Assembly: GCF_001262075.1 (NCBI RefSeq)
Contig: NZ_CP012073.1
Coordinates: 496,001-560,000 of the forward strand
Reading direction: 5' to 3'
Source: Ottowia sp. oral taxon 894
Lineage (GTDB): Bacteria > Pseudomonadota > Gammaproteobacteria > Burkholderiales > Burkholderiaceae_C
DNA: 64,000 nt
The position numbers were made by a program, and so were the translations under genes. Position 1 is the stretch's first letter. Every line of letters begins with the position of its first letter. The notes below the pieces were generated by a model, which saw only the letters and a list, made by a program, of their open reading frames with translations, had not been told where the DNA came from and ran no database searches. Positions 36,847 to 44,818 of the stretch are shown one piece after another.

Positions 36847-38952
36847 TTATCTTTTCGGCGGCGCGGGCAGCGGCAGGCGCTGCAACTGGCGGCGCAGGGC
36901 GGCCAGCGCCGATGCGCTGTGGCCGTGGCCGCTGGCAGGCGGCGCATAGCGCCAGGCTTCCAGCGCCAGCAGGCTTTGCCGCCACGGCTGGCGCAGCTCT
37001 TGGGGCCAGGGGGCGGCCTGCACGGCGGCGGCCAGCGCGCGCGGCGTGGCGCTGGCGGGCAGGGGCAGGCCCGCTTGCGCCAGCCGCTGGCGGGCATGGG
37101 CCAGGGCGCGCAGCCAGGGGTCGCGCTGGCGGCGCTCCCACAAGGCCCAGCCAGCGGCGGCCAGGCCCGCCAGCGCCAGCAGGATGCCGCTCAGGCGCAG
37201 CAGGCTCATCCAGTCGGGGTTGCGCATGCCCAGGCTTTTCATCAGGTCGAACTGGCGGGTTTGCGTGTAGTTGATGACCCACTGCTTCCAGGAGTTGTCC
37301 GCCGCTTCCCACAAGGCGCGCAGCTGCGCCAGCAGGCCGGGGCTGAGGGTGTTGATGGCGCCGGCCATCAGCCCGTCGGGCGCGCGCAGGCGCTGGTACT
37401 GGCCGATGCGGCCGGGCATGACGGCGCCGGTGGGGTCCACCCGCGTCCAGCCTTCATCTGGCAGCCACACTTCGGCCCAGGCGTGGGCGTCGGCGTTGCG
37501 CACGGCCCAGTAGCCGTCCACGCTGTTGAGTTCGCCGCCCTGAAAGCCGGTGACGATGCGCGCAGGCACGCCCGCGCCGCGCATGAGCAGCACAAAGGCC
37601 GAGGCAATGTGCTCGCAAAAGCCCTCTTTGGAGTCAAACCAGAACGTGTCGGCGCTGTGCTGGCCGCTGACGCCCGGCTCCAGCGTGTAGGTGTAGCCGC
37701 CCGTGCGCAGGCGTTGCAGGGCGGCTTGCATCAGCGCGCGCGCGTCGCCGCCGGTTTGCTGGCGCATTTGCCCGGCCAGCGCCTGCGTGCGCGGGTTGCT
37801 GCCGGCGGGCAGTTGCAGCCAGGGGCGCAGATCGGGCGGGCGGTCTTTGCGAAAAGGGTTTTTGAGGCCGTAGCGGAACTGCGGATGGCTCACGGCGCGG
37901 TAGCGCAGCAAGTCGGTGATGGGCCGCCAGCTCATCCATTGCATGTCGGCCGTCATGCGCGCGCGCATGCCCGCAGGCAGCTCAAGCGGCTGGCTGGCCA
38001 CGTCCAGCGGCAGCAGCCACAGGCGCTGGCTAGGCTCCAGCGTGACTTCGTAGCGCACGGGGCTGCCCGCCACCTGCAAGTCGCCGGGGCCGGGCATGAG
38101 GGTGGCCGCGTCTTCGGGGCCTTCGGGGCCGCGCCCGCTCTGGCTGCCGTCTGCGCGGCTGCCAGGGCCTGGCGCGGCGGCCGTCCAGCGCCGTCCGTCA
38201 AAGTGCGAGAGCACGGGGCCGCGAAAGTACAGCGCGCTTTGCGGCGGCGGGCTGCCGTCGAACTTGATGCGCATGGCGATGCCTTCGTCCAGCGCCAGCT
38301 TGGCCACGCTGCCCACTTCCATGCTGGAAGACAGGCCCGTCTTGCCTTGCAGCGCGTCACTGGGCAGGCCCCACAGCGGCGCAAAGCGCGGAAAAAGCAG
38401 AAACAGCGCCAGCATCAGCGGCGCGCCCGTCAGCGCCAGCCAGCCGGCCATGCGGGCCGATTCCAGCAGGCTGGGCCGCCCCACGGGCCGGTGGGCATTG
38501 ACCAGCGCCGTCAGCAGCCCCAGCAGCCCCAGCAGCGCGGCGGCGGCCGCCAGCATGGACTGCGAGTTGAAAAAACCCGCCAGCAGCAGGAAAAAGCCCA
38601 GGAAGAACACCACGAAGGCATCGCGCCGCGCGCGCAGCTCCAGCGTCTTGAGCGCCAGCAGCGCCGCCAGCAGCGCCACGCCCGCCTCGCGCCCCAGCAG
38701 CGTGCGGTAGGAAAACAGCGTGCCCGCCAGCGCCAGCCCCAGCGCCGCCAGCAGCGCCCAGCGCCCCGGCAGGGGCCGCTGCGCCACAGCCAGGCGGCCG
38801 CGCCACAGCAGCACGCCAGCGGCCAGCGCGCTGCACCAGACGGGCAGGCTGCCCGTGTGCGGCAGCACCACCCAGGCGATCACGAGCAGCAGAAACAAGG
38901 TGTCGCGCGCGTCGCGCGGCAGGCTGGCAAGGCGTTGTCTGAAAGCGTTCAT
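36847..38952 (-). CDS. TgpA-like transglutaminase-domain membrane protein (DUF3488/DUF4129)
   Basis: 701 residues. N-terminal half: six or seven membrane helices (residues 20-200). Periplasmic transglutaminase-like domain (about 400-530) has the Cys in SKEGFCEHIASAFVLLMRGA, His in RNADAHAWAEVW and Asp in GWTRVDPTGAV. A further helix near 590 and a cytosolic DUF4129-like tail follow. Periplasmic transglutaminase of the TgpA family; the role in Pseudomonas is essential but unclear. Part of the MoxR-DUF58-TgpA operon. Confidence 0.9.
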   Translation of the reverse strand: MNAFRQRLASLPRDARDTLFLLLVIAWVVLPHTGSLPVWCSALAAGVLLWRGRLAVAQRPLPGRWALLAALGLALAGTLFSYRTLLGREAGVALLAALLALKTLELRARRDAFVVFFLGFFLLLAGFFNSQSMLAAAAALLGLLGLLTALVNAHRPVGRPSLLESARMAGWLALTGAPLMLALFLLFPRFAPLWGLPSDALQGKTGLSSSMEVGSVAKLALDEGIAMRIKFDGSPPPQSALYFRGPVLSHFDGRRWTAAAPGPGSRADGSQSGRGPEGPEDAATLMPGPGDLQVAGSPVRYEVTLEPSQRLWLLPLDVASQPLELPAGMRARMTADMQWMSWRPITDLLRYRAVSHPQFRYGLKNPFRKDRPPDLRPWLQLPAGSNPRTQALAGQMRQQTGGDARALMQAALQRLRTGGYTYTLEPGVSGQHSADTFWFDSKEGFCEHIASAFVLLMRGAGVPARIVTGFQGGELNSVDGYWAVRNADAHAWAEVWLPDEGWTRVDPTGAVMPGRIGQYQRLRAPDGLMAGAINTLSPGLLAQLRALWEAADNSWKQWVINYTQTRQFDLMKSLGMRNPDWMSLLRLSGILLALAGLAAAGWALWERRQRDPWLRALAHARQRLAQAGLPLPASATPRALAAAVQAAPWPQELRQPWRQSLLALEAWRYAPPASGHGHSASALAALRRQLQRLPLPAPPKR

Positions 38953-38984
38953 GTGGTCAGCGGCGGCAGGCCGTGGCCCGGCAG

Positions 38985-39073
38985 CATCAGAAAGAGGAGC
39001 AAATAAAGCGGCATAAAAACGGCTTCTGCGCAGTTTCCGCTAGGACATCATGCTATGAATCAAGGAGCGAAAT
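38985..39073 (+). repeat. Interspersed repeat family A, copy 12
   Basis: AGAGGAGCAAATAAAGCGG, AAAACGGCTTCTGCGCA, TTTCCGCTAGGACATCATGC and ATCAAGGAGCGAAAT. Inserted between tgpA and the DUF58 gene, which are usually adjacent. Confidence 0.9.
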
Positions 39074-39101
39074 AACGGGGTGTTCGCCTGCGGTTTTTGG
39101 G

Positions 39102-39135
39102 AGCCTGTTCAGAGTCTGGCCCTGCGAGGCGAAAG
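39102..39135 (+). repeat. Short repeat family B
   Basis: AGCCTGTTCAGAGTCTGGCC followed by CTGCGAGGCGAAAG, close behind repeat A copy 12. Confidence 0.6.
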
Positions 39136-39163
39136 CCTGAAAACCGGAACGGGCGGCAGTCTC

Positions 39164-40156
39164 TCAGCACAGCGCCAGCGCCCGCAGGCAGCGCAGCTTG
39201 TGCGCTGCGCCGCTGTCAGGCTCGATTTCCAGCCCCGGCAGGCGCAGGCCGTATTCCAGCTGGCGCGCGTCAGCCGCCAGCACCCAGGCCGCCAGGCGCG
39301 ACAGGCGCGATTCCGCATCAGGCGCGCCCGTGCGGGCAAAGTCCAGCCACAGCTGCTGGCGCTGCAAGTGCTGCGCGTCGCGGCTGACCAGCTCGCCGGA
39401 TTTGGCGAACTTCTTCCACACCACCTGCCGCAGCGTGTCGCCGCGCTGCCAGGGGCGCACGCCGTCAAACTCGCCCGGCGCGCGCTCGCGGCTGGCGGCC
39501 TGCCCCGCGCCCGCGCGCGCCTCGCCCACGGGCAGCGGCGGCGCGTTCACCTCCGGCGCGGGCCAGGCCAGCACCTGGGCGGCGGGCTTCCACACCGTCC
39601 AGATGCGGAAAGCGCCCAGCGGAAAAAGCGTCTGCACCACCAGCAAGGGCGCGGCGTGCAGGCCGCGCCGCGCGGGGCAAAAGCTCGTTTGCAGCGCCGC
39701 CTCGCCGCGCGCGGGCACGTCGGCCCAGGCCCAGCGCGCGTCTTCGCGGCCTGCGCCCATCACCGCCAGGCCAATGGCATGGCGCGGCGCGGCGCGCGCG
39801 CTGGACAGGCGCACGTCCAGAAACGCCGGCTGCCCCGCAAACACCGGCTGCGGCGGCAAGAGCTTCAGCCCCAGCCCGCGCAAAGTGCCGTGCCCCACCC
39901 ATACGCCCGCCGCCGCGCACCCGGCCAGCAAAAAGGTAAAGAGGTAGCCCAGATTGAGCTGGTAGTTGATGGAGGCAATCAGCAGCACGCCCAGCGTGAG
40001 GGCCAGCATCAGCCCCGCCCGCGTGGGCAGGATGTACACGTTGCGCTGCGTGAGCAGCACGGCGTCGGCCGCCGTCAGGCGGCCCTGCCACCACTGGCGC
40101 AGGCGCGCGCGCCACTGCCACCAGCGGGGGGCGGTTGGAGAAGTTGCGGCATTCAT
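39164..40156 (-). CDS. DUF58 domain protein of the MoxR operon
   Basis: 330 residues. Two N-terminal membrane helices (about 48-68 and 70-90), then a beta-rich region and the DUF58 core REFDGVRPWQRGD-like segment (GEFDGVRPWQRGDTLRQVVWKKFAK). DUF58 proteins accompany MoxR AAA+ ATPases and transglutaminase-like proteins, probably as chaperone targets or assembly partners. The ATG overlaps the stop of a short upstream frame (ATGA). Here the gene is separated from moxR by a NYN-LOTUS gene and a short frame. Confidence 0.88.
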   Translation of the reverse strand: MNAATSPTAPRWWQWRARLRQWWQGRLTAADAVLLTQRNVYILPTRAGLMLALTLGVLLIASINYQLNLGYLFTFLLAGCAAAGVWVGHGTLRGLGLKLLPPQPVFAGQPAFLDVRLSSARAAPRHAIGLAVMGAGREDARWAWADVPARGEAALQTSFCPARRGLHAAPLLVVQTLFPLGAFRIWTVWKPAAQVLAWPAPEVNAPPLPVGEARAGAGQAASRERAPGEFDGVRPWQRGDTLRQVVWKKFAKSGELVSRDAQHLQRQQLWLDFARTGAPDAESRLSRLAAWVLAADARQLEYGLRLPGLEIEPDSGAAHKLRCLRALALC

Positions 40157-40178
40157 GGCGTGGGCGGTTCGGTTTTCA
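40146..40178. repeat. 33-bp direct repeat, unit 1 (before DUF58)
   Basis: Matches 40431-40463 at 30 of 33 positions (GCGGCATTCATGGCGTGGG plus GGTT-GG-TTTCA). Both units contain, on the minus strand, the end of one frame (PPTP stop) and the start MNAA of the next, joined by ATGA. Confidence 0.85.
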
Positions 40179-40228
40179 AATCAAGGCGGGTATTTTCTGA
40201 AAATCGGCAAATATGCCTATCGGGTGAT

Positions 40229-40441
40229 TCAGCGATTTTCCCATTTGTCAGCCAGATTGCAGAAACCTTCGGCATAACCCGGATCATTTTGGCGCATGGC
40301 GGCAATATAAGGTTGCGGCCGCCGGCAATCGTGCAATATGGCATGGCGGCGAACGAGGCAATAAGTGGTTTCATCCAGCAGGCCATGCAGCAAGGCTTTG
40401 GCCGCCGTTTCGCGTGTGGAAACAATGGCAGCGGCATTCAT
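40229..40441 (-). CDS. Small hypothetical protein between NYN and DUF58 genes
   Basis: 70 residues beginning MNAAAIVSTRETAAK and ending NLADKWENR. The start overlaps the NYN stop through ATGA and copies the start context of DUF58 (MNAATS). Its composition (Cys, His, Tyr, Arg, balanced) is more protein-like than a GC shadow, yet no family is recognised. A frame on the same strand (40153-40437) ends in KTEPPTP, like the NYN C-terminus AKPPTP, and is an alternative. Confidence 0.35.
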   Translation of the reverse strand: MNAAAIVSTRETAAKALLHGLLDETTYCLVRRHAILHDCRRPQPYIAAMRQNDPGYAEGFCNLADKWENR

Positions 40442-40463
40442 GGCGTGGGTGGTTTGGCTTTCA
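40431..40463. repeat. 33-bp direct repeat, unit 2 (end of NYN gene)
   Basis: Second unit of the pair described at 40146-40178; the distance between units is 285 bp. Confidence 0.85.
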
Positions 40464-41409
40464 GGCTGAGACGTCCATCTTCAATACTGGCGCCATGCAT
40501 TTCTTCCAGCAGAGCGGTCAAATCGGGAAAACCATATTCAGCGCAATCCAGCCGAGATTGCAGATATTCTTCCATTTCGGCAATGCTGGCGCTGCCGGTA
40601 TCATCTTGCAAATTCTGGTGGGCTTCACGCACTGCGACCACCAAATCCGACCAGGGTGTTTTCCTGAAATACATTTGCGAACGGTCGCCAGTGGCATAAC
40701 CGTAATGCACGCCTTTCAGCTCTTTCAACATGGAGGACAACTTGCTGTATCCGTAAGAACGCGGGTCGAAATCAGCATTCGTCTGGCTCAAATAACTGCC
40801 AATTTGCGCAACGGAAGCCCAGCCACCTTCAGCCGCCACATCCTTGATGGCCTTGTACAGCATGGCCTTGAGCGCCCCTTCAATAGGCTGGCGAGCCACA
40901 GGCCTGCCCCCGGCTCCGCCCGTGCCAGCCCCGACGGCCAGCGCCTCGCCGGAAACGTCATCCAGCGTTTCCAGGTTTTCCACATAAATGAATTTGTCGC
41001 ATGAATTGCGAAAGGCCTCCGGCGTTTTCTTTTCGCCAAAGCCATATACGGCCAGCCCCTGTGCGCGGATGCGGGAGGCCAGCGGCGTGAAATCGCTATC
41101 GCTCGAAACCAGGCAAAAGCCATCGAATTTGGCGCTGTAGAGCAAATCCATGGCTTCAATCACCAGCCCCATATCCGTGGCATCCTTGTTTTTGGTATAG
41201 GCAAACTGCTGCACCGGAACCAGGGCATGTTTCAGCAGGATTTTCTGCCAGCTATTGAGCGTGGGGCTGCTCCAGTCGCCATAAACACGCTTGACGCTGG
41301 CAAGGCCATATTTGGCCACTTCGGCAAACAAGGCCGCCGCGCGGCTGGCCGGGGCGTTATCGCCATCAATCAGGACGGCCAGTTTCTTTTCATTTGGCAT
41401 CATAGACAT
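40438..41409 (-). CDS. NYN (PIN-like) domain protein with OST-HTH/LOTUS domain
   Basis: 323 residues. N-terminal LabA-like NYN nuclease fold (residues 8-150): AVLIDGDNAPASRAAALF, KNKDATDMGLVIEAMDLLY and VSSDSDFTPLASRIRAQG supply the acidic cluster of PIN-like nucleases. After a Gly-rich linker, an OST-HTH/LOTUS domain (about 185-260, WASVAQIGSYLSQTNADF, LSSMLKELKGVHY) should bind RNA. A small acidic C-terminal region follows. Such proteins are thought to act on RNA. GC is lower than in neighbours, and the gene sits inside an operon that normally lacks it (moxR 12 bp upstream, DUF58 downstream), so it looks inserted. Confidence 0.9.
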   Translation of the reverse strand: MSMMPNEKKLAVLIDGDNAPASRAAALFAEVAKYGLASVKRVYGDWSSPTLNSWQKILLKHALVPVQQFAYTKNKDATDMGLVIEAMDLLYSAKFDGFCLVSSDSDFTPLASRIRAQGLAVYGFGEKKTPEAFRNSCDKFIYVENLETLDDVSGEALAVGAGTGGAGGRPVARQPIEGALKAMLYKAIKDVAAEGGWASVAQIGSYLSQTNADFDPRSYGYSKLSSMLKELKGVHYGYATGDRSQMYFRKTPWSDLVVAVREAHQNLQDDTGSASIAEMEEYLQSRLDCAEYGFPDLTALLEEMHGASIEDGRLSLKAKPPTP

Positions 41410-41421
41410 AGATGTTTTTGC

Positions 41422-42372
41422 TTATGGCAGAGGCACAGCCTCCATCATGGCCCGCACTTGCTCCAGCGCGCCGCGTCCAGCCGTGCTGGCGGGCGTCATG
41501 CGGTGGGCGGCGCACTGCGGGAAGATGGCCTGCACATCGTCCGGGGCCACGTAGTTGCGCCCCTCGATCAGCGCCTGCGCGCGCGCGGCGCGCATGAGGG
41601 CGATGCCCGCGCGCGGCGACAGCCCCTGCGCGAACCACTGGCCCGAGCGCGTGGCGGCGATCAGCTCCTGCACGTAGTCCAGCAGCGGATCGGCCACATG
41701 CACCTGATCGACAGCCGCTTGCAGCGCGGCCAGATCGGCGGCCGAGAGCACGGGCGGCAGCGTCTCCAGCATCTCGCGGCGGCTTTGGCCCGCCAGCAGG
41801 GCGCGCTCGGCGGCGCGGTCGGGGTAGCCCAGGCTGATGCGCATCAGGAAGCGGTCCAGCTGCGATTCGGGCAGCGCGTAGGTGCCCAGCTGCTCCAGCG
41901 GGTTTTGCGTGGCGATCACGAAAAAGGGCGAAGGCAGCGGGCGCGTTTCGCCTTCCACGCTCACCTGCTTTTCTTCCATCGCTTCCAGCAGCGCGCTTTG
42001 CGTCTTGGGGCTGGCGCGGTTGATTTCGTCGGCCAGCAGCACTTGCGAAAACACGGGGCCGGGGTGAAAGGTAAAGCGCTCGCTCGCGCGGTCATACACC
42101 GACACGCCGGAAAGATCGCTGGGCATCAGATCGGCCGTGAACTGCACGCGCGAGAACGCCAGCCCGAAGGTACGCGCCAGCGCCTGCGCCAGCGTGGTTT
42201 TGCCCACGCCGGGCACGTCTTCAATCAGCAAATGGCCGCCCGCCAGCAGGCACACCACGCTGCCCTGCACTTGCGCGGGCTTGCCGGCGATCACGCCATT
42301 GAGCTGGCGCAGCACGGCCCGGATTTTTTCGGTGATTTGAGGAGAAACGGAGGTTGCAGTCGTCATGCCCAT
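41422..42372 (-). CDS. MoxR-family AAA+ ATPase
   Basis: 316 residues. AAA_3 domain with Walker A DVPGVGKTTLAQALA, Walker B VLLADEINRASPKTQSALLEAM, sensor region FVIATQNPLEQLGTYALPESQLDRF and the C-terminal lid (LSPRAGIALMRAARA). Chaperone-like ATPase that matures partner proteins encoded with it. ATG at 42366 is an alternative start two codons in; neither has a clear ribosome site. Head of the operon moxR, NYN-LOTUS, short frame, DUF58, tgpA-like, thioesterase. Confidence 0.94.
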   Translation of the reverse strand: MGMTTATSVSPQITEKIRAVLRQLNGVIAGKPAQVQGSVVCLLAGGHLLIEDVPGVGKTTLAQALARTFGLAFSRVQFTADLMPSDLSGVSVYDRASERFTFHPGPVFSQVLLADEINRASPKTQSALLEAMEEKQVSVEGETRPLPSPFFVIATQNPLEQLGTYALPESQLDRFLMRISLGYPDRAAERALLAGQSRREMLETLPPVLSAADLAALQAAVDQVHVADPLLDYVQELIAATRSGQWFAQGLSPRAGIALMRAARAQALIEGRNYVAPDDVQAIFPQCAAHRMTPASTAGRGALEQVRAMMEAVPLP

Positions 42373-42453
42373 GAAGTTAGCGGATTGGGCAACAAAATTT
42401 CACGAAAGACTCAAAAAAAATAGCCCGATTGACAATTACTGCCGCCGCCACGC

Positions 42454-42493
42454 AAAAAAACCGCCGCAGCCTGCAACCAGGCGCGGCGGTTTT
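42454..42493 (-). terminator. Rho-independent terminator after the DUF1840 gene
   Basis: Stem AACCGCCGC/GCGGCGGTT with an inner CCTG/CAGG pair, followed on the minus strand by seven T. Confidence 0.75.
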
Positions 42494-42674
42494 CCGGATG
42501 GCCCAGCGCCCCGGACCCTTCACGGCCTGCCCGCAAGAGGCGAAAGGCCGAGACGAAAAGGCAGGGGCAAGAAGACGCGGCAAGCTGGACTGTCAGGCGC
42601 AGCCGGGCCACACGGCCCGGCGGGGATTTGCCACGCCGCAAGCCGCCCGGCGCGGGCAGGCCGCGCGGCGGTTT

Positions 42675-43007
42675 TCACACGCCCCACACCACGGCCTTGC
42701 CTTCGGCCGCGCTGGCTTCCAGCAGGCGCACGAAGGGGGCCACCAGCTGATGGGGCAGCACCGGCTCATCGGCTTCTTCGTCATCGCCCTCGCCGTCTGG
42801 CGCGGCGTTTGCCTCGGCCCGGCTTTTTTCCGCCGCTTCGCTTTCGGCCACCGCCTGCCGCAGCGCGGCAATGGCCGCCGGAATCTGCTCCACCGTGATG
42901 ATGCCCGTGGCGCCCGGCGCCTTGCCGATGATTTTGAGCAGTTCCTCGGCGCTCGATTGCAGCATGATGACTTCAGCCGCCGCCTGCGATTTGAATTTGT
43001 AGAGCAT
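42675..43007 (-). CDS. DUF1840 family protein
   Basis: 110 residues. Starts MLYKFKSQAAAEVIMLQSSAEELLKIIGK, the family signature, has an acidic Glu/Asp-rich middle (residues 60-82) and ends with the conserved helix HQLVAPFVRLLEASAAEGKAVVWGV. Small cytosolic protein common in betaproteobacteria; function unknown. Confidence 0.9.
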   Translation of the reverse strand: MLYKFKSQAAAEVIMLQSSAEELLKIIGKAPGATGIITVEQIPAAIAALRQAVAESEAAEKSRAEANAAPDGEGDDEEADEPVLPHQLVAPFVRLLEASAAEGKAVVWGV

Positions 43008-43280
43008 GGTCTCTCTCCTTTCCCAAAACAGTGTTTATGCCGGGCGGGCAGGCGGCCAAATGCCGCAAACCCGCGCGGTTTTCTCATTTGAATACCGTGA
43101 AAATCACGGCAAAACGGATTTTCGCGCTTTTCGCGCCCACGGCCAGATGGCAAACAGGCTTTCAGGCCCCGGCCGGCTTAACCCTGTTTATTTCCGCGCG
43201 CGGTTTTGCGCGGCCATTTTTGGCTCGCGCCGCAAACTCAAAGCGGCTTCAGGGCGCGGGCAAGGCTGAATGCGCGGCTT

Positions 43281-43372
43281 TGTTTCGCTCCTGCATTCAT
43301 AGCAAGATGTCCAGGTGGAGATTGCGCAAAGCGGCATTTTCACCCCATTGAATCCGCTCTTGTTTTTGATGT
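43281..43372 (-). repeat. Interspersed repeat family A, copy 13
   Basis: Minus-strand copy: CAAGAGCGGATTCAATGGGG, TGAAAATGCCGCTTTGCGCA, a core changed to CCACCTGGACATCTTGCTAT and GGAGCGAAAC. It lies between the DUF1840 and dedA-like genes. Confidence 0.85.
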
Positions 43373-43451
43373 TTCTCCAGCGGGCGGGGCCGTCCGGCTG
43401 CCCCGGCTTCAGGGCTTGTTCAGGTGCCGGGCAGGCTTTCTGGACAGGCGC

Positions 43452-44099
43452 TCAGGCCGCTGAGGGCCTGCGCCGCGCGCGCCAGCCGCCCAGCAGCGCG
43501 GCCAGGCCCGGCAGGATGATCATGGCCCAGATGATCTTGCTCAAATGCGCCTGCACCCACGGCAGGTTGCCAAACCAGTAGCCCGCCAGGCACAGGCCAA
43601 TCACCCAGACGAACGCCCCCGCCACGTTGAACAGCGTGAAGCGCCTGCGGCTCATGGCCGCCACGCCCGCCACAAAGGGCGCGAAGGTGCGGATGAAGGG
43701 CATGAAGCGCGCCACGATCACCGTCACGCCGCCGTGGCGTTCGTAGAAAGCGTGCGCCGCGTCAAACGCCCGGCGGTTGAACAGACGCGAGTTTTCCCAG
43801 TGAAAAACCTTGGGGCCAACGTAGCGGCCAATGGCGTAGTTGCACTGGTCGCCCGCAATGGCCGCCGCCAGCAGCGCCAGGCAGGCCAGCGGCAGATCCA
43901 CCAGCCCCGCGCCGGCCAGCGCGCCGGTGATGAACAGCAGCGAATCGCCCGGTAAAAACGGCATCACCACCACGCCCGTTTCCACGAACACGATGAGAAA
44001 CAGCAGCGCATACACCCACGCGCCGTAATCGGCCACGAAGGCGCCCAGGTGCCTGTCCACATGCAAAACGAAGTCAAGAAGTTGCGCAATCAGATCCAT
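43452..44099 (-). CDS. DedA-family membrane protein
   Basis: 215 residues. DedA/SNARE-associated family: VETGVVVMPFLPGDSLLFITGAL, the acidic/basic pair GRFMPFIRTF-type motif seen as VARFMPFIRTFAPFVAGVAAM, and several membrane helices. DedA proteins act in envelope homeostasis and may flip undecaprenyl phosphate or phospholipids. Monocistronic as far as can be seen. Confidence 0.93.
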   Translation of the reverse strand: MDLIAQLLDFVLHVDRHLGAFVADYGAWVYALLFLIVFVETGVVVMPFLPGDSLLFITGALAGAGLVDLPLACLALLAAAIAGDQCNYAIGRYVGPKVFHWENSRLFNRRAFDAAHAFYERHGGVTVIVARFMPFIRTFAPFVAGVAAMSRRRFTLFNVAGAFVWVIGLCLAGYWFGNLPWVQAHLSKIIWAMIILPGLAALLGGWRARRRPSAA

Positions 44100-44655
44100 G
44101 GGGCGGCGATTATGGGGCGGCGCAGCGCGGCCTGCCGCCGCCCCCGGCGCAAATTCGCGCGCGGGCTGGAGCGGGCTTTTGCGGCAATATGAAAGCGATT
44201 TTCAGGCTTTCTGCGCGCGAAACGCGCCAGCGCGATTCATGATTTGCCTGCCAGGCATTTTCTGAATATTCAAATATCCGCGCTCACATTCATTTGATGC
44301 AATACCCTGCGGCAGGCGCGCCGAAAACACGCCCCGGATCAAGCGGATGCGGGACGCTCTTTTTTGCTTTTTTCAGCTTCGGCCAGGCCCGCCGCGCCCT
44401 GCGCCGAATGATGCCTTGCCTCCCGGCAGGACTTTTTGAATCCACAAGATTAATCAGGTTTTCTTCCGGCGCGATTTCACGGAATCATTTTTCCATGCGC
44501 CATTGCGTTTCAGGCAGGCAAGGCCGCGCGGCCCGCAGCTGTTTCTCACGGAAAGCCGGTCAAAAGCGCGGCGCGGCGGCGCTTCAATAGCGTTTCGAGA
44601 GCGGTTCGGGAGCGGTTCAATGGCATTCGCCTGGAAAGCCCGCCCGTCTTTGCGC
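44100..44655. other. Intergenic region, no recognisable gene
   Basis: Upstream part of a 719-bp gap between dedA-like and the GT-C gene, which are divergent. The open frames here have shadow-like composition. No repeat copy is present; the regulatory sites lie to its right. Confidence 0.4.
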
Positions 44656-44669
44656 TTGACAAAAATCAA
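44656..44669. promoter_or_regulatory. FNR-like half-degenerate box TTGAC-AAAA-ATCAA
   Basis: One base from the TTGAT-N4-ATCAA consensus, 127 bp before the perfect box at 44783. TTATAC at 44704 could be part of a promoter for the downstream operon. Confidence 0.45.
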
Positions 44670-44782
44670 GCTATTGCGCCGGGCCGCGCCGTGCCATACG
44701 CAGTTATACGCTAGCATCGCGCGCCATCCGGCGTTCTGGCGAATAAGGCCCTTGACGCCAAATTGAATGGAGTGAATATGTC

Positions 44783-44796
44783 TTGATTTTCATCAA
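44783..44796. promoter_or_regulatory. FNR/ANR box, perfect TTGAT-N4-ATCAA, upstream of glycosyltransferase operon
   Basis: TTGATTTTCATCAA exactly fits the consensus and ends 22 bp before the ATG at 44819. Such closeness to the start suits repression or a leaderless-like start, unless the promoter is further downstream. Confidence 0.6.
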
Positions 44797-44818
44797 GAAA
44801 ATCAGGGCAGGCAGGACA

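Noticed and set aside
44294-44766. Short open frames in the dedA to GT-C gap
   Set aside because: No ribosome sites or family resemblance; they overlap FNR-like sites and promoter-like sequence.
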